From: Alkalihalobacterium sp048323755
Lineage (GTDB): Bacteria > Bacillota > Bacilli > Bacillales > Bacillaceae_F
Length of the DNA stretch: 64,000 nucleotides
NCBI RefSeq assembly: GCF_048323755.1
Contig: NZ_JBLWFS010000006.1
Coordinates: 124,001 to 188,000, forward strand
Reading direction: 5' to 3'
Below the pieces are notes generated by a model that saw only the letters and a program-made list of their open reading frames with translations, was not told where the DNA came from and ran no database searches. The number at the start of each line of letters is the position of its first letter. Position 1 is the stretch's first letter. The translations under genes and the position numbers were made by a program. Below, one piece after another: positions 58,531 through 64,000 of this stretch.

Positions 58531-60864
58531 CTAATATTCATTTCTACATGTTTCTTTTGGAACTTTATCGAGAAAACGTGTCAGTTCCCCGATATAAAAA
58601 AGGTCGAGTGAGTGCATCGCCCTTGTACACGCGGTATAAAACAAATTCCGTTCACTTTCCTCGTGGTATTTTGAGTTTGAAGCATCGTAAATAATAACGG
58701 CATCAAACTCAACTCCCTTCGATAAATAAGATGGGATGACAAGCACCCCAGCTTCATAACCTGTCGATTGTTTTGTTATCATTCGAAGAGGCAGTGATTC
58801 TTTTAGATGTTCGTATACATTCTCTGTTTCCTCAGCCGTTTTACAAATAATTGCAATTGTTTCATGTCCATTGGCTTGAAGTGTTTTAATTCTCTTGCCT
58901 ATTTTTGAATGAAGGTCATTTTCATCTTCTGCTGATTGAATCGTCGGTTTTTCACCTTGTCGATTAAAAGGATCAATATTTGCACCGATAATATCTTTCG
59001 TAAACTCGACGATTTGGTAAGTCGAACGGTAACTACGTGTTAGCTGATATTGCTCCATTTCGTCTTCTTGAAATAAATAACGTAACGCTTCAAAACTGTT
59101 GACGGAAGAATGCGCATAAATGGACTGGTTCAAGTCGCCAAGCACAGTCATCTTTGCACGTGGAAATAAGCTTTTTATGAATGCAAATTGAAACGGCGAA
59201 TAATCTTGTGCTTCGTCAATAAACACATGACGAATCGACGTATTCACCTGAAGACCTTGGAGCCGACCTTTTAAATAAAGAAGAGGTGTCGCATCCTCAT
59301 AGCGAAGATGATTTTGTTCAATATTTTCGGTTGTTGAAAGACAAATATCAGCCCACTCTTTCGGTAATTGATCCAAATACCGGTTAACATACTCTGTTTT
59401 CTTAAATAATTGGATATACGTTGCTTTCACATCAACAAACTTTAGATTTTCAATATATCTTCTAATTTTCTTTAAGCGTTTCTTCACGATGATCCCAGCA
59501 AGTATTTCTTGTTCTCGGTCAAAATCATAAAATTCATCGTTGTTTTGATTGTTTTTTTGTAGCTTTTGATAGGCTTTTAAATAGGCTCCCTTATCTAACA
59601 GCTCCATTTCTCGTTCAACCCACTCTTCTTTTCGTTGCTGAAGCTCAAAGGTCCGTAACTCCTTTAATAACCATTCTGAGATTAAATTCATTCGATTAGG
59701 TATCGGTAAACTTTGATCTAATGAGTAAAAATACTCTTTCATCCTTGTACTTGAAAATAAAACTTGCCCTTTGAATTTCAGGCCTCTAAAAATAATTCCA
59801 TCTTGTTTAAGAAGACTTAAATACTCATTTATCACTTGCATAAATAATATGGACGATTTCAATTGCATGCCTGCGATACCCACTTTGTAGGATTTATCTT
59901 TTGTTTTCGTCAATACAAATTCCATTTGAGAAAATGGATCTTCTATTGTAAACCCATCGCCTAATTGATGTTCTAAGTATTCTTGAAATGTCGTTTGTTG
60001 CATATTTTCTTCACCGAGCTCTGGCAGTACACTAGAAACGTAACTATTAAACATTGAGTTTGGTGAAAATAAAACGATATTCTCCGCTAATAAAGTATCG
60101 CGGTATCGATACAACAAATAGGCAACTCGTTGCAAAGCTGCTGAAGTTTTTCCACTTCCAGCCACTCCTTGCACAATTAACAGTTTTCCTTTTTCATTAC
60201 GAATAATTTGGTTCTGTTCTTTTTGGATCGTTGCAACGATGCTTTTCATTTGCGAATCGGCTTGAGCCCCAAGAACCGTTTGAAGCATTTCATCTCCAAT
60301 CGTAATTCCTGTATCAAACATATGTAAAAGCTCACCGTTACGGATAATATATTGCTTTTTTCCTTTCATCGTACCATCAATCATACCAGAAGGTGTCTCA
60401 TATTGGGCTGTTCCTGGCCCGTAGTCATAATATAAGCTTGAGATCGGCGCACGCCAGTCGTACACAAAAAAGTCAACGCCATTTTTATCAACGAATGATG
60501 AAGTGCCGATATACACTTGTTCAGTATCTGCTTCTCCGTTTTCAAGAAAATCAACTCTACCGAAGTATGGTGATTTCTCTAATTTATGTAAGTTACGCAA
60601 CTCATTCATCGAATGACGATGTCTACGCTCTCTTTCTGATAATAGTTCAGCTTGTTGTTTAATACTTGCAAAGGTTTCAGCTTCTTCTTCTGCATTATCA
60701 AAATTTACGGTCACATCGTCCCAAAACTTCTTTCTGATGTCGACAACGTCTACTTTTACATCACCTAGCTGGTCCTTTAATTCGTGCATTCGTTCATTAA
60801 TTTTATTGATAACGAAATCAACTCGTTCTTGCTCTGCTTTCCAATCCTTATTTTGTTCAGTCAT
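58531..60864 (-). CDS. helD: RNA polymerase recycling ATPase HelD
   Basis: 777-residue UvrD/Rep-like superfamily 1 motor of the HelD type. N-terminal coiled arm (1-120), Walker A GVAGSGKT at 233-240, 'VFIDEAQDYSPFQFAFIK' (Walker B), 'VLGDLNQSIY', 'QLTRSYRSTYQI' and 'FYTACTRAMHSLDLF'. Matches B. subtilis HelD/YvgS (774 aa), which binds RNA polymerase and releases it from stalled or terminated complexes. Start ATG 60864 follows TAGGAG. Confidence 0.92.
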   Translation of the reverse strand: MTEQNKDWKAEQERVDFVINKINERMHELKDQLGDVKVDVVDIRKKFWDDVTVNFDNAEEEAETFASIKQQAELLSERERRHRHSMNELRNLHKLEKSPYFGRVDFLENGEADTEQVYIGTSSFVDKNGVDFFVYDWRAPISSLYYDYGPGTAQYETPSGMIDGTMKGKKQYIIRNGELLHMFDTGITIGDEMLQTVLGAQADSQMKSIVATIQKEQNQIIRNEKGKLLIVQGVAGSGKTSAALQRVAYLLYRYRDTLLAENIVLFSPNSMFNSYVSSVLPELGEENMQQTTFQEYLEHQLGDGFTIEDPFSQMEFVLTKTKDKSYKVGIAGMQLKSSILFMQVINEYLSLLKQDGIIFRGLKFKGQVLFSSTRMKEYFYSLDQSLPIPNRMNLISEWLLKELRTFELQQRKEEWVEREMELLDKGAYLKAYQKLQKNNQNNDEFYDFDREQEILAGIIVKKRLKKIRRYIENLKFVDVKATYIQLFKKTEYVNRYLDQLPKEWADICLSTTENIEQNHLRYEDATPLLYLKGRLQGLQVNTSIRHVFIDEAQDYSPFQFAFIKSLFPRAKMTVLGDLNQSIYAHSSVNSFEALRYLFQEDEMEQYQLTRSYRSTYQIVEFTKDIIGANIDPFNRQGEKPTIQSAEDENDLHSKIGKRIKTLQANGHETIAIICKTAEETENVYEHLKESLPLRMITKQSTGYEAGVLVIPSYLSKGVEFDAVIIYDASNSKYHEESERNLFYTACTRAMHSLDLFYIGELTRFLDKVPKETCRNEY

Positions 60865-60974
60865 AACTTCACTCCTAGCAGGTCGCAATCCTCTTATCTT
60901 TCTTTGAATAACCTTATTCCTATTTTAGACAAAGAAGGACGTTCCCTTACGTATGGATACGTCCTTTCATGATG

Positions 60975-61250
60975 TTTATAGAGGATGTTCAAAAAGTCCG
61001 GGAAAAATAGCTGTCAATAGAAGATCTTCGACTAAGAGCCCCACGTCCTGTGGGAACGTCGAAGTCACCACATCCTGTGGGAGCTCGTCAGCTTGCTCCT
61101 TCTCTCCTCACGTATTAACACCATACGTTCCGCTCCTTGGAAAAGAAGAACATTTTTCCGGCGTGCGAGGACTATGCTTACGGAGCAACCAGCTTTATGC
61201 TCGGTGGCTACGCTTCCTTGATTTTCTCGGCTCTTTTTGTCCTCCTTTTT
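60975..61250. repeat. Bacillus-type structured intergenic repeat
   Basis: Begins GATGTTCAAAAAGTCC, a terminal sequence seen in dispersed repeats of alkaliphilic Bacillus. Contains a nested stem: CTTCGAC (61026-61032)/GTCGAAG (61058-61064) around CCCAC-GTCCT-GTGGG (61040-61054), and a second hairpin CCACA-TCC-TGTGG (61068-61080). GC content is above that of the neighbours and no gene is supported. Confidence 0.7.
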
Positions 61251-61310
61251 AAACACGCACTTATAATTAAATGTATGAGTAATGATACTAATTTATCTTT
61301 CCCACCCTCA

Positions 61311-62291
61311 TTATTTTGCCGTTTTATTTGAAGTCAACAAAGACTCTAGCACCTCTTGTACGAGTAGACCTTCTTTGAAATCAATTAAAAATGCTTGTTC
61401 ACCGTCTGTCGCTTTTACAAATTCATCAATTAAATTTACAGGAGACGGTGTTAAATCACTTGGTTCAGCGATTGCTAATTCTTCTCCACGCTGTGCTTGC
61501 TTTACTATTCTCCAGTCTTCTAACGCAATCGTTTGATTCGTACCATGGATTGTGAAAGCAATCTTCTCTTTTTCAGCTTGTCCAACAAGACCGTCCACTA
61601 ACACTTGTAAACCATTTTCCAACGTTAGTGTTGTTATTAAGCCAATTTCACTTTTCTCCTGATCTTCTGGAAATTCAATTTGTGCCTCGACGTTAGTTAC
61701 TTTTCCAAACATGTGAACGATCATTTGTAAGTAGTGCGGCATTATTTCACGGATGAATCCACCTTGTTCACGTGTTCCAATCCATGGAGTTTGTTGCCAA
61801 ACACGAGGCCAAACGTCAAAATGCATTTTTAATGAAATTCGTCTTACGTTCCCTAACGCCGCTTTTTCGACCCGCTCTTTTATCGTCGCAAACGGTGCAT
61901 TATAAGGTAGTGGAAAATGGATCGCATGGACAACCTTTGCTTGCTCGGCCTTAGCTAACATCTCTTCTGCTTCTTGTAGTGAGTTAGCTAACGGTTTTTC
62001 ACAAAGAACATGTTTGCCATTTGCGATCGCAGCAAGAACAACCGCATGATGATAAGCTGGTGGAACAGCGACATAGACGATATCAATAGAACTACGCTGT
62101 ACCAATTCCTCATAGTCAGTCAAAGCCGTTACTCCTCCGCATGCAGCTGCCGTTTCGTTCGCCAGTGTTTCGTTGACATCACAAACCGCATCTATTTCTG
62201 TATGAGGATTAGCCATAAACTCTTTAATCAATCGTTGTCCAACCACTCCTAAACCAACAATTCCGACTCTTTTCTTTTTCAAATCATTCAT
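61311..62291 (-). CDS. Gfo/Idh/MocA-family oxidoreductase
   Basis: 326-residue NAD(P)-dependent dehydrogenase. Rossmann motif 'VGIVGLGVVGQRL', 'VYVAVPPAYHHAVVLAAIANGKHVLCEKPLANS' with the catalytic Lys of the E-K-P motif. ATG 62291 is directly against GGAGAGG; TTG 62282 is spaced better and may be used. Overlaps the end of topB by eight bases. Sugar or inositol-like substrate unknown. Confidence 0.88.
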   Translation of the reverse strand: MNDLKKKRVGIVGLGVVGQRLIKEFMANPHTEIDAVCDVNETLANETAAACGGVTALTDYEELVQRSSIDIVYVAVPPAYHHAVVLAAIANGKHVLCEKPLANSLQEAEEMLAKAEQAKVVHAIHFPLPYNAPFATIKERVEKAALGNVRRISLKMHFDVWPRVWQQTPWIGTREQGGFIREIMPHYLQMIVHMFGKVTNVEAQIEFPEDQEKSEIGLITTLTLENGLQVLVDGLVGQAEKEKIAFTIHGTNQTIALEDWRIVKQAQRGEELAIAEPSDLTPSPVNLIDEFVKATDGEQAFLIDFKEGLLVQEVLESLLTSNKTAK

Positions 62292-64000
62292 CCTCTCCAG
62301 AATATACAAATTTCATTTTACCATCCACAAACGATAATTTCGCATCAAACGTATTATCACCTTTTTTAAACCCTTTAATAAGGTTCGTTTCTTCACCCTT
62401 CAGCAACTTCTTTACATTCGCTTGGGAAACAGTTTTACCTAACAGTTTTTTAGAAATCGTAAAATCACATTTCGTTGCCGTGTAATTTGAACAACCGTAA
62501 AATGTTCCTTTATCGACAACATCACCATTGCATTTTTTACAAGGCCCCATTTTTGTTCCTGTCGATTGGGCTCCTCTTGCTTTCGCTCCCCCTGTTTTCT
62601 TCCCTTTTCTTCGATTTTTAAACTCTTCTAGATTGTACGAAGAAAAGTTCCAGGACTCACTTTGCTTTATCGCATCTTCTATTAGTTTGAGTGAGAGTTT
62701 TTTTACTTGATTCATAAAATCACTCGGTGAGGCGGCTCCTTCTCCAATTTCGTTAAGACGTTGTTCCCACTTTGCAGTCATTTCTGGAGACGATAAGAGG
62801 CTGTCACCTATGGAATCTATTAATAAAACGCCTTTATTTGTAGCACTTACTTGATTTCGTTTCACTTCGATATACTTTCGATCTTTTAAACCTTTGATAA
62901 TACCGGCACGGGTTGCTTCTGTCCCAAGGCCTTCTGTTTGTTTTAAGACTTTCACTAAGTCACTGTCTTCTAGATGCTTACCTGCTGTCTTCATTAACGT
63001 AATAAGTTGGCCTTCTGTATACCTTTTGGGCGGTTCCGTTTTTCCTTCTCTGACTACAACTTTTTTGACTGTCCCTGTTTCTTTTTCTTGTACAAGTGGC
63101 AAGTCTTGTTCATCCTCGTCACGCTTTTGCTTTTTCTTACTACTATATATGACTTTTCGCCAACCGGCTTGAACTTCTTGCTTTCCTTTTGAAATAAACG
63201 TCGCTCGTTCATCGACTACGGTATGAATCGTTGTATAATCAAAGATCGCCTGATCATAATGAGCTGCGATCAGTCGTTTTGCGATGAGCAAATAGATTTG
63301 TTGTTCATCTGGGCTCAGCTTCGCAAGTTGCGGAACTTGTTCGGTTGGTATAATTGCATAGTGGTCGCTTACTTTCTTTTCATCCACATATCGTTTGTTA
63401 TGGAGGATGGAAGGCTGTGGGACAGGAAAGAACGAATTTAAGTCGTCAAACTGCTGCAGCTTCCGTAAAATATCAGGAAACATTTGTGCTTCTTCTTTTG
63501 TAACATGACTTGAGTCAGAACGTGGATAAGAGATCATTCCTTTTACATATAACTTTTGAGCAATCTCGAGCGTTTTTTGCGGTGAGAACTTATACAAACT
63601 GTTTGCCGTTGCTTGTAAGGCTGATAAATTAAAAAGGTAAGGCGGCTGAAACTCTTTTCGTTCTTTTTCAACCGATTGAATGGACGCTTCTTTCCCTTCA
63701 CAAAACTGGCGAATCTTGTTTGCCATAGCTTCTTCATCTAAACGTGTTTCCCCGTCTTTATGCCATTTTCCCTTATAAACTTTTCCTTGAAAATCAAACG
63801 TAGCGTTAACTTCCCAAAACGGTTTCGATTGGAAGTTAGCAATTTCTTTTTCCCGCTTCACAATGAGTGCAAGCGTTGGGGTTTGAACTCGTCCAAGTGA
63901 AAACACATCAGATATTCCTTTTTGCTGCAATAACAAGGTGTACGCACGGGACGCATTCATCCCAACAAGCCAATCAGCACAAGCTCTCGAATAAGCTTCA
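62284..64000 (-). CDS. topB: DNA topoisomerase III (5' end off the window)
   Basis: C-terminal 572 residues of type IA topoisomerase III. The frame is open to the window end (EAYSRACADWLVGMNASRAYT), so the start lies beyond. The catalytic Tyr lies in 'KGMISYPRSDSSHV'. The C-terminal zinc ribbon has C-K-K-C and C-S-N with a later Cys ('GPCKKCNGDVVDKGTFYGCS'). B. subtilis TopB is 727 aa, so about 150 residues are missing. Decatenates and relaxes single-stranded DNA. Confidence 0.95.
   Translation of the reverse strand, partial: EAYSRACADWLVGMNASRAYTLLLQQKGISDVFSLGRVQTPTLALIVKREKEIANFQSKPFWEVNATFDFQGKVYKGKWHKDGETRLDEEAMANKIRQFCEGKEASIQSVEKERKEFQPPYLFNLSALQATANSLYKFSPQKTLEIAQKLYVKGMISYPRSDSSHVTKEEAQMFPDILRKLQQFDDLNSFFPVPQPSILHNKRYVDEKKVSDHYAIIPTEQVPQLAKLSPDEQQIYLLIAKRLIAAHYDQAIFDYTTIHTVVDERATFISKGKQEVQAGWRKVIYSSKKKQKRDEDEQDLPLVQEKETGTVKKVVVREGKTEPPKRYTEGQLITLMKTAGKHLEDSDLVKVLKQTEGLGTEATRAGIIKGLKDRKYIEVKRNQVSATNKGVLLIDSIGDSLLSSPEMTAKWEQRLNEIGEGAASPSDFMNQVKKLSLKLIEDAIKQSESWNFSSYNLEEFKNRRKGKKTGGAKARGAQSTGTKMGPCKKCNGDVVDKGTFYGCSNYTATKCDFTISKKLLGKTVSQANVKKLLKGEETNLIKGFKKGDNTFDAKLSFVDGKMKFVYSGEDE

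Overview
The window is a stretch of low-GC Firmicute chromosome from a Bacillaceae member, probably of the alkaliphilic or halo-alkaliphilic Bacillus sensu lato group. The support is: strong AGGAGG-type ribosome sites with many TTG/GTG starts; Bacillus-typical genes (kapB, HelD, intracellular serine protease, DUF2187 and DUF2639 proteins, YwaF-type protein, mhqD/mhqE-like pair, YhfW-like flavoprotein with Rieske domain, YkwD-like CAP/LysM protein); a preQ1-I riboswitch on queCDE; and abundant intrinsic terminators. No rRNA, tRNA, CRISPR array, prophage or complete insertion sequence was seen. The species assignment is inference.

Layout. 1-4.8 kb: regulators with their targets (ArsR/SRPBCC; XRE/membrane protein; YtrA-type GntR with an ABC transporter), a Fur-box-controlled cysteine protein and a GNAT enzyme. 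4.9-12.6 kb: ion and toxic-ion transport (PadR-chrA, CPA1 K+/H+ antiporter, ACR3/BASS-type transporter, two DUF1538 membrane proteins with a tandem PII-like protein) plus a minimal tyrosine recombinase. 12.8-13.6 kb: a candidate freestanding small RNA and a CBO0543-like membrane protein. 13.8-24.9 kb: vanadium haloperoxidase-like protein, cobalamin-binding protein, a hydratase pair with TetR, an orphan sporulation-type histidine kinase, PadR/HAAS pair, queCDE, a methyltransferase and a hemerythrin-like protein.

25.1-29.3 kb is the most unusual region. Two inverted copies of a branched, hairpin-rich repeat bracket a block that holds a PapR-like secreted peptide gene, a TxpA/holin-like type I toxin candidate whose ribosome site lies in a hairpin, a PlcR-sized HTH-TPR (RRNPP) regulator, a divergent intracellular subtilisin, a small protein and a secreted CAP protein. 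I read it as a candidate peptide quorum-sensing locus controlling proteolysis.

29.3-48.6 kb: housekeeping and stress genes: kapB, amidase, Rieske flavoprotein, ferritin, GAF-PP2C phosphatase, ECF sigma/anti-sigma pair, MFS transporter, LysM protein, quinone/aromatic detoxification operon, pentapeptide-repeat protein with PhzF, a DJ-1/PfpI protein, and a degenerate dihydroorotate-dehydrogenase-like domain fused to a duplicated membrane module. 48.7-50.6 kb: a cobalamin riboswitch with terminator controls a CoA-transferase family gene, an unusual target. 50.6-64 kb: lipoprotein, small proteins, an alcohol dehydrogenase/class II aldolase pair, HelD, another structured repeat, a Gfo/Idh/MocA oxidoreductase and the 3' part of topB.
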